Of a DNA stretch of 64,000 nucleotides, positions 8,348 through 17,554 are shown in pieces (position 1 is the first letter of the stretch; the number at the start of each line of letters is the position of its first letter). A program made the translations under genes and the position numbers. The notes below the pieces were generated by a model. It was given only the letters and a program-made list of their open reading frames with translations. It had not been told where the DNA came from and made no database searches. Origin of the DNA: Gammaproteobacteria bacterium. Its GTDB lineage: Bacteria > Gemmatimonadota > Gemmatimonadetes > Longimicrobiales > Gaopeijiaceae. The stretch spans positions 5,365-69,364 of the forward strand of contig JAPPHB010000063.1 in NCBI GenBank assembly GCA_028821195.1. Reading direction: 5' to 3'.

Positions 8348-10060
8348 TCAGGGACTACCGCCGCCCGCGGCCATCAGCGGATCGGCCAGGCCGATGACGT
8401 GCACCGCGATCAACCCCAGCACGCCAATGACCGTGAGGTAGTAGATGGTGGGCAGGATGGTCTTGCGCAGCGTGACCCCCTCCTGCCCGAGCAGGCCCAC
8501 CGTGGCGGACGCGGCCACCACGTTGTGGATGGCGACCATGTTGCCGGCGGCCGCTCCGACGGCCTGCAGTGCCACGATCATCGCGCTCGACACCGCCAGC
8601 CTTTCGGCCACCCCGTGCTGGAAGAGCGAGAACATGAGATTGCTGACCGTGTTCGATCCGGCGATGAAGGCCCCCAGCGCCCCGGTGACGCCCGCGAACA
8701 TCGGCCACACCTGCCCCACGTTGTCCGCGACCCAGGCGGCCATGGCGATGGGCATGCTGACCAGGTCGGCCGCGTTCACGCCCGACTGGATGTAGATGCG
8801 CACCATGGGTACGGTGAAGATGAGCACGAAGCCCGCGCCCAGGAGCACGCGCGACGACTTGGTGAACGCCCGCTGCAGCTCGGTGAACTTCATCCGGTGC
8901 AGGAAGAAGGTCACCGCGACCACCGCGATCAGGATGGTACCGGGCAGGTAGAGGGGCGTGGTAGTGGCGGTGATGTCGGTGCCGAACACGTTCGCCCAGG
9001 TGATGGCGGGGGCGCGCAGCCAGTTCTGCACGGGCAGCTCCGACAGCCGGCTCAGGACCAGCAGCACGGCCAGCAGCGCGTAGGGCGCCCAGGCCATCCC
9101 CACGGAGACCCGTTTGTCGTCGTCCTCCAGGTCCTGCCGCGCTTCCAGCCCGCTGGCCCAGCCCTGGCCCCAGCGGCTCCGCTCCGGGAAGTCCCAGGTA
9201 TCGGCCGGAATCAGGAACCCCCGGCGTGCGGCGAAGATCACGATCGCAAGTCCGACCGGCGCACCCAGCAGTGCGGGGAATTCCGGCCCCAGCAGCCATC
9301 CCGTGAACATGTAGGGGACGGTGAACGCCACCCCCGCGAAGAGCGCGAAGGGGAAGATCGACAGCCCCTCCGTCCACGACCGGTTGGCGCCGAAGAAGCG
9401 GGTGGTCATGACGATCATGAAGGTGGGCATCAGGGTGCCGGCGATCGCGTGCAGGACCACGACCCGGTCGGTCACCAGCCGCAGGAAGTCGTCCATGGTG
9501 ATGCCCGCGGCGAGCAGTTGGGCGTCGAAGGCCTCTCCCCCCAGGCCGCCCTGCACGCCCACCAGCACGGGCGTGCCCACGGCCCCGAAGGTCACCGCGG
9601 TGCTCTGGATCATCATGCCGATCATGACCGCGCCGGCGGCCGGGAAGCCCATCGCCACCATTAGCGGCGCTGCCACCGCGGCCGGCGTGCCGAACCCCGC
9701 CGCGCCCTCGATGAAGGACCCGAACAGCCAGGCGATGATGATGATCTGAACCCGGCGATCCTCGCTGATGCTGCGGAAGCTGCGCCGGATCGCGGAGACG
9801 CCGCCCGACTGTTCCAGTGTGTTCAGCAGGAGAATCGCGCCGAAGATGATGACCAGCAGATCGAAGGTCAGGAACAGCCCCTGGACCGACGACGCCGCGA
9901 CGCGCACCGGAGCCACCTGCCACGCCGTCAGCGCCACGACGACGGCCGAAACGTAGGCGATGGGCATCGCGAACTTCGCCGGTACCCGGAATCCGACGAG
10001 CAGGGTGCCCCCGATGAGAATGGGAAGGAGCGCGAGCGCGGCCTGAACGCCTGGTGACAT
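8348..10060 (-). CDS. lctP: L-lactate permease (LctP family)
   Basis: A 570-residue polytopic inner-membrane protein with 12-14 hydrophobic segments. The family hallmark [19 protein letters not shown] lies around residues 113-131, with [14 protein letters not shown] after it and [15 protein letters not shown] near the C-terminus, as in LctP/GlcA lactate-glycolate:proton symporters. Length matches the family (about 550). The start is ATG 10060 with GGAGG-like purines upstream. No lactate dehydrogenase lies nearby, so the transported acid (lactate, glycolate or another 2-hydroxyacid) is not fixed by context. Confidence 0.92.
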   Translation of the reverse strand: MSPGVQAALALLPILIGGTLLVGFRVPAKFAMPIAYVSAVVVALTAWQVAPVRVAASSVQGLFLTFDLLVIIFGAILLLNTLEQSGGVSAIRRSFRSISEDRRVQIIIIAWLFGSFIEGAAGFGTPAAVAAPLMVAMGFPAAGAVMIGMMIQSTAVTFGAVGTPVLVGVQGGLGGEAFDAQLLAAGITMDDFLRLVTDRVVVLHAIAGTLMPTFMIVMTTRFFGANRSWTEGLSIFPFALFAGVAFTVPYMFTGWLLGPEFPALLGAPVGLAIVIFAARRGFLIPADTWDFPERSRWGQGWASGLEARQDLEDDDKRVSVGMAWAPYALLAVLLVLSRLSELPVQNWLRAPAITWANVFGTDITATTTPLYLPGTILIAVVAVTFFLHRMKFTELQRAFTKSSRVLLGAGFVLIFTVPMVRIYIQSGVNAADLVSMPIAMAAWVADNVGQVWPMFAGVTGALGAFIAGSNTVSNLMFSLFQHGVAERLAVSSAMIVALQAVGAAAGNMVAIHNVVAASATVGLLGQEGVTLRKTILPTIYYLTVIGVLGLIAVHVIGLADPLMAAGGGSP

Positions 10061-10230
10061 GGAAGCCTCCGGGTTGAATCGCCTGACGGACCGCGCGAAT
10101 GTGCGTCTCTGCCTCCCGTGCGGGCAAGCGGAGGGCCATGCGACGCAGGACGCGGCTTTGCGTTATCGTTTCCCCGGCAAGCGGATGCCGGGGGACGAGA
10201 ATCCGGAGAGGGCACTTGAGGAGGCTTGAT

Positions 10231-11607
10231 TTGTTGGGGCGTTGGCGCGGGCTGCTGCCGCTGCTGGTGGTCCCAACCCTGGCGGGATGCGAGCGGGCCA
10301 GCGATCCGGTCGAGCCCGCCGCCGGGTCCCCGGCGGTCGCCATCACCGTAGTGTCCGGCGGGGGTCAGCCGGCCTTTGTCGGCACCCGGCTCGACGAACC
10401 GATCGTGTTCCGCGCCGAGGATGCGGGAGGGCTGCCGGTCGCCGGCATCCCCGTCGACTTCGTGACGACCCCGGGGAGCGGCCTGGTGGAGCCCGCTCGC
10501 GCCACCACCGACCAGAACGGCGACGTGGCGATCACCTGGACCGTCGGATCCGATCCGGGGACCCAGACGGTGCTGGTCACGGGGGGCCTGGCCGCCACGG
10601 CGATCCATGCCTGGGCAGTCGACCTGGAGGCGGAACTCGAGGTCCTTTTCGCGCCGCCGACCGCCGACGAGATCGCGGCTGTGCGCGCTGACTGGGCGGA
10701 TCGCGACATCTCGCCTGCCGCCCTGACCATCGAGTTGACCGAAGCCTATTCCCTCTTCGGTTCCCCGGCGACGCTGCGGGTGGTGTCTCACGAGGTCGGC
10801 GAGGCGCGTCACTACGGAGCGATCGTCGTCCCGAAGTCGGGGAAGGCGGCCAGCCTGCCCGTCCTGATGTACCTGCACGGAGGCGACAACGGCGTCGACG
10901 TGGACGATGTCCAGTTCCTCGCCTTCGCGCTCGGGGAGCTGCGCGACAGCTTCGTGTACGTGGTTCCGTCGTTCCGCAGCGAGCCCCTGGAGCATGACGA
11001 CCGGGAGTGGGTCTCAACCGGTCCCGGCGGGCACTGGGACTACGACGTGGACGATGCCCTGGCGCTCCTGAACGTCGCGCTGGCGATCACGCCGCAGGCG
11101 AAACCCGAGGCCCTCAGCCTGGTGGGAGCCAGCCGGGGCGGAGGCGTCGCTCTTCTGGCCGGAATTCGCGACGATCGGGTCGCGAACATCGTCACCCTGT
11201 TCGGTCCCACCGATTTCTTCGACGAATGGGTGCGCGAGATCGTGCGCGAGGCGGCGCTGGGAATGCCGCGCGAACTCACCGGGGTGGCACACATGGACTC
11301 CACGCTCGTCCAGCCGTACATGGGAGGGCGGATCGAACTTGCCCGGGTGCGATTGGAGCTGGTTCGCCGCTCCGCCGTGCTGTTCGCCGAGGATCTGCCC
11401 GCCGTCCAGCTCCACCACGGGACCGGCGACGAGACCGTCTCCGTCAGCCAGGCCCACTCCTTGATCCGGGTCATGGAAACGCTCGGGCGGGAAGCACCGG
11501 AATTCGAGGCCTTCATCTACGAGGGCGCCGGACACGACGTCTTCGACCTGAACGGGGTCATCCCGCGCGCGGCGACGTTCCTGCGAAGAGCGCTGGGAGG
11601 GGACTGA
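10231..11607 (+). CDS. Lipoprotein alpha/beta-hydrolase with an N-terminal Ig-like (Big-1) domain
   Basis: A 458-residue secreted hydrolase. The start is probably TTG 10231, since GAGGAGG lies 6 bases upstream and the frame then gives a compact lipoprotein signal ending LAGC (C20). Residues about 30-125 resemble a Big-1/invasin-like Ig domain (VAITVVSGGGQPAFVGTRL, then DQNGDVAITWTVG). The C-terminal alpha/beta-hydrolase has an HGG oxyanion motif, nucleophile elbow GASRGG (S301), acid D400 in HGTGDETV and H435 in GAGHDVF, so the catalytic triad appears intact. Prolyl-oligopeptidase or esterase activity is plausible. It lies 6 bases before the trifunctional fusion gene. Confidence 0.8.
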   Translation: MLGRWRGLLPLLVVPTLAGCERASDPVEPAAGSPAVAITVVSGGGQPAFVGTRLDEPIVFRAEDAGGLPVAGIPVDFVTTPGSGLVEPARATTDQNGDVAITWTVGSDPGTQTVLVTGGLAATAIHAWAVDLEAELEVLFAPPTADEIAAVRADWADRDISPAALTIELTEAYSLFGSPATLRVVSHEVGEARHYGAIVVPKSGKAASLPVLMYLHGGDNGVDVDDVQFLAFALGELRDSFVYVVPSFRSEPLEHDDREWVSTGPGGHWDYDVDDALALLNVALAITPQAKPEALSLVGASRGGGVALLAGIRDDRVANIVTLFGPTDFFDEWVREIVREAALGMPRELTGVAHMDSTLVQPYMGGRIELARVRLELVRRSAVLFAEDLPAVQLHHGTGDETVSVSQAHSLIRVMETLGREAPEFEAFIYEGAGHDVFDLNGVIPRAATFLRRALGGD

Positions 11608-11613
11608 GGCGCC

Positions 11614-14600
11614 ATGCGAGTGCGGCCCGACTTCACGACCGCCGAGGCGGAGGCTCTGGCCAGGGACCGCTACGGCATCCTGGCTCGCGCCAGAGAAATC
11701 CCGAGCGAGCGGGACCGGAACTTCCTGCTCCGCGCGACGGGGGACGGGCGGAGTTCGAGTCGGGAGCCGAGCGAGGGGGCGAGAGAATCCGGAGCCGAGG
11801 GCGGCGCTGACGCGTTCGTGCTCAAGATCGGGAGCCCGGAGGAATCCCGGGCGTCGCTGGAGATGCAGGGCGCGATCCTGGCGAGGTTGGCGAAGCGATG
11901 GCTGGAGGACGGCGGTGCTCTGCGGTCGACGTTCCCCGCGGTGGTTCCCGATCTCGCTGGAGCCCCTCTCGCGACGGTTGAAAAGGGGGGAATTCACTAC
12001 CCTTTGCGCCTCGTCACCTGGCTGCCAGGCGTGCCGGTCGCGGAGGTGCGCCCGCAGAGTCCGGAGCTCCTGCGTTCCTGGGGAGGCGTGCTGGCCCGCC
12101 TGAACGCCGCCCTCGCCGACTTCGAGCATCCCGCGGCCGAGACGGGCTTCCACTGGGATCTGCGCACCGCGTCCTCCATCTTCGAGGAGCGGGTGGGGAG
12201 CGTGAAGCGAGAGGACCGCCGGGCGTTGCTGCGCCGCCGGATGGCGGACTGCGAGGAGAGGCTCGCGCCCCTGATCCCGGGCTTGCGCACCCAGGTGGTC
12301 CACGGCGACGCCAACGATTACAACGTGCTCGCCAATCGGGTCGAGGACACGCCCCCGGGCGGGCGCTACGGGGACCGGCGCGTCACCGGCATCATCGACT
12401 TCGGCGACGCCATGCGCACCTGGCTGGCTTCCGAGCCGGCGGTCGCGGGGGCCTACGCGATGCTCTCCAAGCGCGATCCCGTGGGGGCTCTGGCGCGGTT
12501 GTTGAGCGGCTTCCACGAGGAATATCCCCTGGGGGAGGAGGAAATCGCCGCCGTCTTCCCTCTTACCGGGATGCGGCTATGCCTGAGCGCCACCATGGCC
12601 GCCTGGCAGCGCGCCCGCGAGCCGGACAACGAGTATCTCAGCATCAGTGAGACGCACGTCTGGGAACTCCTGGAGCGCATGGACCGCGGGGAGGAGTTCC
12701 ACCCGGACTTCGTGCACTATCGGTTGCGCGAGGCCTGCGGACTGGAGCCGAACCCGCGTGCTCCGGGCCTGCGCGCATGGCTGAGGCGGCAGCGCGACGA
12801 AGGGCGCTTCGCCTCCGTGCTGCCGTCGGAACTGGCGGAGAGCCCACACACCGTCTTCGACCTGAGCGTGGGCAGCCGGTGGCTCGGCACTACGGGCGAC
12901 CTTGACGCGCGCGGCTGGACCGATCTTCTGTTCCGCCACATGCGGGCCGTTGGGGCTACCGTCGGGATCGGCCGCTACGACGAGGCCCGCCGCTGGTACG
13001 ACTCGGACGCCTTCGCCATCCGGGGCGAGGACGGGCTCGAGCGGCGGACGGTTCATGTGGGCATCGATCTCTTCGCGGAACCCGGCACACCGGTCCACGC
13101 TCCCTGCGATGCAATCGTCCACAGCTTGCGCGACAACGACGCTCGCCTCGACTACGGGCCAACCATCGTTCTGCGCCACGAGGGGGGTGGTGTCGGCGAG
13201 TGGTACACCCTCTACGGCCACCTCTCGCGCGACTCGCTGGCCGGACTAAGGCGCGGACAGCGGATCGCGGCCGGCGAGGAGATCGGCAGGATCGGGCCGT
13301 ATCCGGAGAACGGCGACTGGGCCCCTCATCTCCATTTCCAGCTCATGACGGACCTGCTGGGGCGCGAAGGCGACTTTCCCGGCGTGGCGCCGCCCAGCCA
13401 GCGCGAGGTGTGGCTCAGCCTTTCGCCGGACCCCAACCTGATGCTCGGGATTCCGGGTCTGACTCCGGCCAGGAAGAACGCGGCCTCGGAGTTGCTGGGT
13501 GCGCGCCGGAGGCTGCTGGGTCCCTCGCTTTCCATCTCCTACCGGCGTCCGTTGGAGATCGTGCGCGGCAGCGGCGCCTACCTGTATGACGACGGGGGCC
13601 AGCGCTACCTGGACTGCGTCAACAACGTCGCGCACGTGGGTCACGCGCACCCGCGCGTGGTGGAGGCCGGTCAGGACCAGATGGCTGTGCTCAACACCAA
13701 CACCCGCTACCTGCACGACAGCCTCACCGAGTACGCCGGACGCCTGGCGGCGACGCTGCCCGACCCGCTGGGCGTCTGCTTCTTCGTGTGCACCGGGAGC
13801 GAGGCCAACGAGCTGGCGCTGCGCATGGCGCGCACCCGCACCGGGCGCGAGGGCATGGTCGTCCTGGAGGGCGGGTATCACGGCAACACCAGTTCGCTGG
13901 TGCAGCTCAGCTCCTACAAGTTCGACGGGCCGGGGGGTGCGGGGCCGCCGCCCTGGGTGGCGTGCGTCCCCATGCCGGACGGCTATCGAGGCCGTTACCG
14001 GTCCTCCGATCCCGACTGCGGCGCGCGCTACGCAGAGGAGGTCGGTCGCGCCGTCGACGCGCTCGCGGGACGGCCCGCCGGCTTCCTCTTCGAGTCGATT
14101 CTGAGCTGCGGCGGCCAGATCGTGCTTCCCGACGGCTTCCTGGCGGACGCGTTCGAGCGCGTACGGGCGGCGGGCGGGGTGTGCATCGCCGACGAGGTGC
14201 AGATCGGGTTCGGGCGCGCCGGTTCGTCCTTCTGGGCCTTCGAGGACCACGGGGTGGTGCCGGACATCGTCACCATGGGCAAGCCCATCGGCAACGGCCA
14301 TCCGCTCGCGGCCCTGGTGACCACCCCGGAGATCGCCGATTCCTTCAACAACGGCATGGAGTACTTCAACACCTTCGGCGGCAACCCGGTGTCGTGCCGC
14401 ATCGGCCTGGCGGTGCTGGACGTGATCGAAGAAGAGAGGCTGCAGGACAACGCCCGGCGGGTCGGTGAGCGGCTGCTCGCGGGGCTGAAGGGCCTCGTGG
14501 AGCGCCATCCGATCGTCGGGGACGCGCGTGGCACCGGGCTCTTCCAGGGCATCGAGCTGGTGACGGACCGGGAGTCGCTCGATCCGGCCCCGCGCCACGC

Positions 14601-14772
14601 GACCTGCCTGGTCGAGCGCATGCGCGACCGCGGCATCCTGCTGAGCACCGACGGCCCGCTCCACAACGTGGTGAAGATCAAGCCGCCGCTGGTCTTCGAC
14701 GAAGACGACGCCGACCGGCTGGTGGGCAACCTCGACGAGGTGTTGGGGGAGGACGCGCTGCGCCTGACCTAG
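11614..14772 (+). CDS. Trifunctional fusion: APH-like kinase, M23-like domain, class III aminotransferase
   Basis: A 1052-residue cytoplasmic protein with three domains. Residues 1 to about 370 are an aminoglycoside/hydroxylysine-kinase-like phosphotransferase: H230-GDANDYN is the catalytic loop and IIDFGD (260-265) the metal site. About 440-610 is an M23/LytM-like domain with HVGID (H481, D485) and HLH (H572, H574). About 640-1050 is a class III PLP aminotransferase or phospho-lyase with the PLP lysine at K890 (TMGKPIGNG). Kinase plus AGXT2L-type lyase suggests phosphorylation then elimination of an amino alcohol, as with hydroxylysine or phosphoethanolamine. The role of the M23 part without a signal peptide is unclear. 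A low-complexity insert (about residues 48-67) breaks the kinase N-lobe. Similar fusions are known in proteobacteria. Confidence 0.85.
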   Translation: MRVRPDFTTAEAEALARDRYGILARAREIPSERDRNFLLRATGDGRSSSREPSEGARESGAEGGADAFVLKIGSPEESRASLEMQGAILARLAKRWLEDGGALRSTFPAVVPDLAGAPLATVEKGGIHYPLRLVTWLPGVPVAEVRPQSPELLRSWGGVLARLNAALADFEHPAAETGFHWDLRTASSIFEERVGSVKREDRRALLRRRMADCEERLAPLIPGLRTQVVHGDANDYNVLANRVEDTPPGGRYGDRRVTGIIDFGDAMRTWLASEPAVAGAYAMLSKRDPVGALARLLSGFHEEYPLGEEEIAAVFPLTGMRLCLSATMAAWQRAREPDNEYLSISETHVWELLERMDRGEEFHPDFVHYRLREACGLEPNPRAPGLRAWLRRQRDEGRFASVLPSELAESPHTVFDLSVGSRWLGTTGDLDARGWTDLLFRHMRAVGATVGIGRYDEARRWYDSDAFAIRGEDGLERRTVHVGIDLFAEPGTPVHAPCDAIVHSLRDNDARLDYGPTIVLRHEGGGVGEWYTLYGHLSRDSLAGLRRGQRIAAGEEIGRIGPYPENGDWAPHLHFQLMTDLLGREGDFPGVAPPSQREVWLSLSPDPNLMLGIPGLTPARKNAASELLGARRRLLGPSLSISYRRPLEIVRGSGAYLYDDGGQRYLDCVNNVAHVGHAHPRVVEAGQDQMAVLNTNTRYLHDSLTEYAGRLAATLPDPLGVCFFVCTGSEANELALRMARTRTGREGMVVLEGGYHGNTSSLVQLSSYKFDGPGGAGPPPWVACVPMPDGYRGRYRSSDPDCGARYAEEVGRAVDALAGRPAGFLFESILSCGGQIVLPDGFLADAFERVRAAGGVCIADEVQIGFGRAGSSFWAFEDHGVVPDIVTMGKPIGNGHPLAALVTTPEIADSFNNGMEYFNTFGGNPVSCRIGLAVLDVIEEERLQDNARRVGERLLAGLKGLVERHPIVGDARGTGLFQGIELVTDRESLDPAPRHATCLVERMRDRGILLSTDGPLHNVVKIKPPLVFDEDDADRLVGNLDEVLGEDALRLT

Positions 14773-14774
14773 CG

Positions 14775-14797
14775 GACTAAGCTAACAGAACTTAGTC
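14775..14797. terminator. Small inverted repeat between convergent genes
   Basis: GACTAAG (14775-14781) and CTTAGTC (14791-14797) form a perfect 7-bp stem with a 9-base loop between the stop of the fusion gene (14772) and the stop of the ATP-PPase (14792), which it overlaps. There is no T-tract. It is a weak candidate for a bidirectional terminator. Confidence 0.35.
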
Positions 14798-15619
14798 ATT
14801 TCCGGCCCACACCTTCACCAGGGTGTGAAACTCTCCGTTCTCGCCGAAGCGGTCCACGCCATCCGGCAGCCGCATCATCGCCTCGCGGTCGAAGCGCTGG
14901 CCGACGGCGAGAGCGCCCAGCGCCGCATCGGTCACGGCGGACACCTCGCAGATGACGCCGCTGGCCTCCAGATCCGCCATCAGCACCTCGTAAGGCACCT
15001 GCCAGATGGGGAAGTGGAGCGATGCGCCGCGCGTCTCCGCCAGATCCCGGAATGCCCCCGTGCGCCACTCGCGAATGTGTTCGAGGTGCAGATCGCCGAA
15101 CACGCAGCGGGTGATCGCGGGAATCGACGTGAGGGCTTCGGCGATGCGCGCCTCGTAGGCGAGGCCGGGATGCAGGGGAACGCCCATGAGGGGCACCCGC
15201 AGGTGCTCTGCCTGTCGGACCACCAGCTCCACCCGGAGCTCCTGGTGCGCGATCGTCCGGCTCGCCGCGTCGAAGGTCGTGAGGAGGACCACGGGGCGGG
15301 CCCCCTCGCGCAGCAAGGCCCGGTAGGCGAGAAAGCTGTCCTTCCCGCCGCTCCAGAAGAGCACGTCTACGGGCTCGGGCCCGGGGCGCAGCGGTGTGAG
15401 CCACAGCGGAGGCTCCACGGCCGCGACGCCCTCCCGGCCATCCACCCTCTCAGCCTCGTAGGGGCAGTGCCGGCACCCGCTCCAGCAGCAGCTGCCCCGC
15501 TCGCGCAGGCCGAACTCCGTGAAGACGGCGAGGCCAGTCTCCGGGTCGAGGTAGAAGGTCTCCCCGTTACTCGAAGCTTCTTCGTGAAGCCGGCCGGTGA
15601 TGGAACGATTGGATGTCAT
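14792..15619 (-). CDS. ATP-PPase of the diphthine-ammonia ligase type with an N-terminal DUF5522-like domain
   Basis: A 275-residue cytoplasmic protein. The N-terminus (to about residue 62) carries the DUF5522-like cysteine segment GSCCWSGCRHCPYE. The C-terminal domain begins with the PP-loop SGGKDS, followed by ITRCVFGDLHLEHIREW and a FPIWQ segment, as in diphthine-ammonia ligases (Dph6-like). Bacteria lack diphthamide, so the substrate must be something else; related bacterial proteins are uncharacterised adenylating enzymes. The cysteine cluster could bind metal. The start was set at ATG 15619 because the domain follows directly, although no clear Shine-Dalgarno is seen; an in-frame GTG at 15694 would add 25 residues. 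It converges with the fusion gene. Confidence 0.75.
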   Translation of the reverse strand: MTSNRSITGRLHEEASSNGETFYLDPETGLAVFTEFGLRERGSCCWSGCRHCPYEAERVDGREGVAAVEPPLWLTPLRPGPEPVDVLFWSGGKDSFLAYRALLREGARPVVLLTTFDAASRTIAHQELRVELVVRQAEHLRVPLMGVPLHPGLAYEARIAEALTSIPAITRCVFGDLHLEHIREWRTGAFRDLAETRGASLHFPIWQVPYEVLMADLEASGVICEVSAVTDAALGALAVGQRFDREAMMRLPDGVDRFGENGEFHTLVKVWAGND

Positions 15620-15768
15620 CGGAGGATGGCCTGCCCGCGAGACGGTGAACTGCGTTTCCGGGACCAGGGCACCAATACTATTGAGGGAGCCCACTGGCCA
15701 ACAGCGCCGTCAGGCGCGATGATGGCACGCGACCCCCATCCCGGACACAACGAATCCGAGAGCAGAAG

Positions 15769-16161
15769 ATGCACGTGTTTCCGCTGGCGACCCTCGACCG
15801 CGAACCCTCGGACCCGGCCAACTTCACCGGCCCCGGGAGCCTGCGCCGCATCGAGGGCGCGCTTTCCGCCGATCCGCGCGTCAACGTCTACCGCGTGCAT
15901 TTCGAGGCCCGCTCGCGCACCAACTGGCACACGCACAGCGGCCATCAGATGCTCTTCATCGTGGAGGGCCGCTGCCGATACCAGAAGGAAGGCGAGCCTG
16001 TCGGCGAAGCCGGACCCGGAGACCTCATCGTCGTCGAGCCCGGCGAGAACCACTGGCACGGCGCGGCGCCCGGCGGAGCGATGACCCACATCGCGCTCAA
16101 CGTGAACGCGGTTACGAGCTGGGGCGAGCCGGTGAGCGAGGACGAATACGATGCGGGGTAG
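15769..16161 (+). CDS. Cupin-domain protein
   Basis: A 130-residue single-domain cupin starting at ATG 15769. The metal motif appears as NWHTHSGHQ and the second cupin motif as ENHWHG, giving the usual three-histidine site. This is the carboxymuconolactone-decarboxylase/quercetinase-like small cupin type; the substrate is not determinable. Its last 11 bases overlap the next gene, so it heads a plus-strand run with the CC-terminal protein and the ArsA-type ATPase. Confidence 0.82.
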   Translation: MHVFPLATLDREPSDPANFTGPGSLRRIEGALSADPRVNVYRVHFEARSRTNWHTHSGHQMLFIVEGRCRYQKEGEPVGEAGPGDLIVVEPGENHWHGAAPGGAMTHIALNVNAVTSWGEPVSEDEYDAG

Positions 16162-16468
16162 CGAGCGTCAAATGGAGTCCGAAACCTGGATCCGCAAGAC
16201 CTTCCGGCGCGTGAGGAAGGGTCTCCGCGCCGCGGGCGAGATCTACGAGGGCATCTACTTCGCCCCCTATCGATCCCAGATCTATCGATCGTACCGCCAG
16301 GAGCGCGACACCTTCCTGCTGCTGGGATTCGCGGATCTGCTGGGCGCCCCCAACCCGGTGGCGTTCTACGCCCTCGAGATCTATCCCGACGTGATCGAGG
16401 AATTCCACCAGTGGCACGTGCGCATCGGCATGCCCCGTGCTCCCGACGGCGGATTCAGATGCTGCTGA
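16151..16468 (+). CDS. Small 'cory-CC-star'-like protein ending in Cys-Cys
   Basis: A 105-residue protein, basic at the N-terminus (WIRKTFRRVRKGLRAAGEIY), with an aromatic middle (YRSQIYRSYRQERDTF) and a hydrophobic patch. It terminates exactly in GGFRCC before the stop codon. The C-terminal Cys-Cys and a position directly upstream of an ArsA-type ATPase match the small family I recall as 'putative cory-CC-star protein'. The function is unknown; paired terminal cysteines could bind metal or be lipidated. The start is ATG 16151, with GAGGA about 8 bases upstream, overlapping the cupin stop; ATG 16172 is an alternative. Confidence 0.65.
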   Translation: MRGSERQMESETWIRKTFRRVRKGLRAAGEIYEGIYFAPYRSQIYRSYRQERDTFLLLGFADLLGAPNPVAFYALEIYPDVIEEFHQWHVRIGMPRAPDGGFRCC

Positions 16469-16489
16469 GAGCGACGTCGATCTGAGCTG

Positions 16490-17467
16490 ATGGCCAGGCC
16501 ACGGCGCATCCTCGACCGGGAGGTTCTCTTTTTCGGCGGCAAGGGCGGGGTCGGCAAGACCACCCTCGCCGCCACCATGGCGCTCGAGGCCGCGCGCGAG
16601 GGGCACCGCACGCTGCTGGTCTCCACCGATCCCGCGCACTCGACCTCCGACGTGCTCGAAACCCGGCTCGGCGGCACGGCCCGGGAGGTTCGCCCGCGGC
16701 TGTGGGCGCTCGAGATCGATCCCGCCGAGGAAGCCGACCGCTACATCGACGACGTGAAGGCGCGCATCGCCGACAGCACCCCGCCGCGCCTGATGGCGGA
16801 GGTCGAGCGCCAGATCGACATCGCGCGGGTGACCCCCGGCGCCGAGGAATCGGCGCTGTTCGACCGGTTCACCCGGATCGCCGAGGAGGCCGGCCACGCA
16901 TACGACCGGCTGATCTTCGACACCGCGCCGCTGGGGCACACGCTGCGGCTGCTCTCGCTGCCGGAACTGATGGATGCGTGGATCAGCGGGCTCATCTCGC
17001 GGCGCAGGAAGGTCAACGTGCTCGGGCGCATGTGGCGGAACGTGGCGGGCGCGGCGGCGGGAACCGAGGACTCCGGGGAGGATCCGGTGCTCGGCGCGCT
17101 CACCGAACGCCAGGCCCGCTTCCGCCATGCGCGCGCCCTGATCACGGACCCGCATCGCACCGGCTTCGTCTTCGTCGTCACGCCGGAGCATCTGCCCGTG
17201 GCGGAGACCGAGCGTTCGGTGAAGATGCTCGACAAGTACGGCATTCCGGTCGCGGCCATCTTCCTCAACCAGGTGGTGCCCGAGGACGCGGACGGCACGC
17301 TGCTGGGGGCCCGGAGGGAGCGTCAGCGCGAGTACGCGGATCGGGTGCGCAGGAGCTTCTCCAGGTATCCGGTGCACGCCATCCCCCTGTTCGATGGCCG
17401 GCTGCACGGGCTGGAGGAGCTGGAGCGCCTGGCGGGGACGTTGCCGATGTCGGAGCGCGCGACGTAA
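16490..17467 (+). CDS. ArsA/GET3-family ATPase
   Basis: A 325-residue SIMIBI-class ATPase. The deviant Walker A GGKGGVGKTT spans 16-25 with signature lysine K18. Switch I is DPAHS (47-51), and switch II is in DTAPLGHTLRLL. This is the single-domain ArsA/GET3 architecture used for tail-anchored protein targeting in eukaryotes and arsenite efflux in some bacteria. No ArsB, ArsR or ArsC gene lies near, so arsenic resistance is not supported. Pairing with the CC-terminal small protein upstream (21-base gap) suggests a protein or metal delivery role. CstA follows 87 bases later on the same strand. Confidence 0.85.
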   Translation: MARPRRILDREVLFFGGKGGVGKTTLAATMALEAAREGHRTLLVSTDPAHSTSDVLETRLGGTAREVRPRLWALEIDPAEEADRYIDDVKARIADSTPPRLMAEVERQIDIARVTPGAEESALFDRFTRIAEEAGHAYDRLIFDTAPLGHTLRLLSLPELMDAWISGLISRRRKVNVLGRMWRNVAGAAAGTEDSGEDPVLGALTERQARFRHARALITDPHRTGFVFVVTPEHLPVAETERSVKMLDKYGIPVAAIFLNQVVPEDADGTLLGARRERQREYADRVRRSFSRYPVHAIPLFDGRLHGLEELERLAGTLPMSERAT

Positions 17468-17554
17468 ACTGACCGTTCCGCGCCCGGCAGGCGGGCGAAC
17501 GCGTCTTGCTTCCGCAACACGTCGTCTCCGTGTCCCGAACAAAGGACGGCTTCC

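Noticed and set aside
16490-17467. Arsenite-resistance ATPase ArsA.
   Set aside because: No arsB, arsC, arsD or arsR nearby and only a single ATPase domain; GET3-like or another delivery role fits better.
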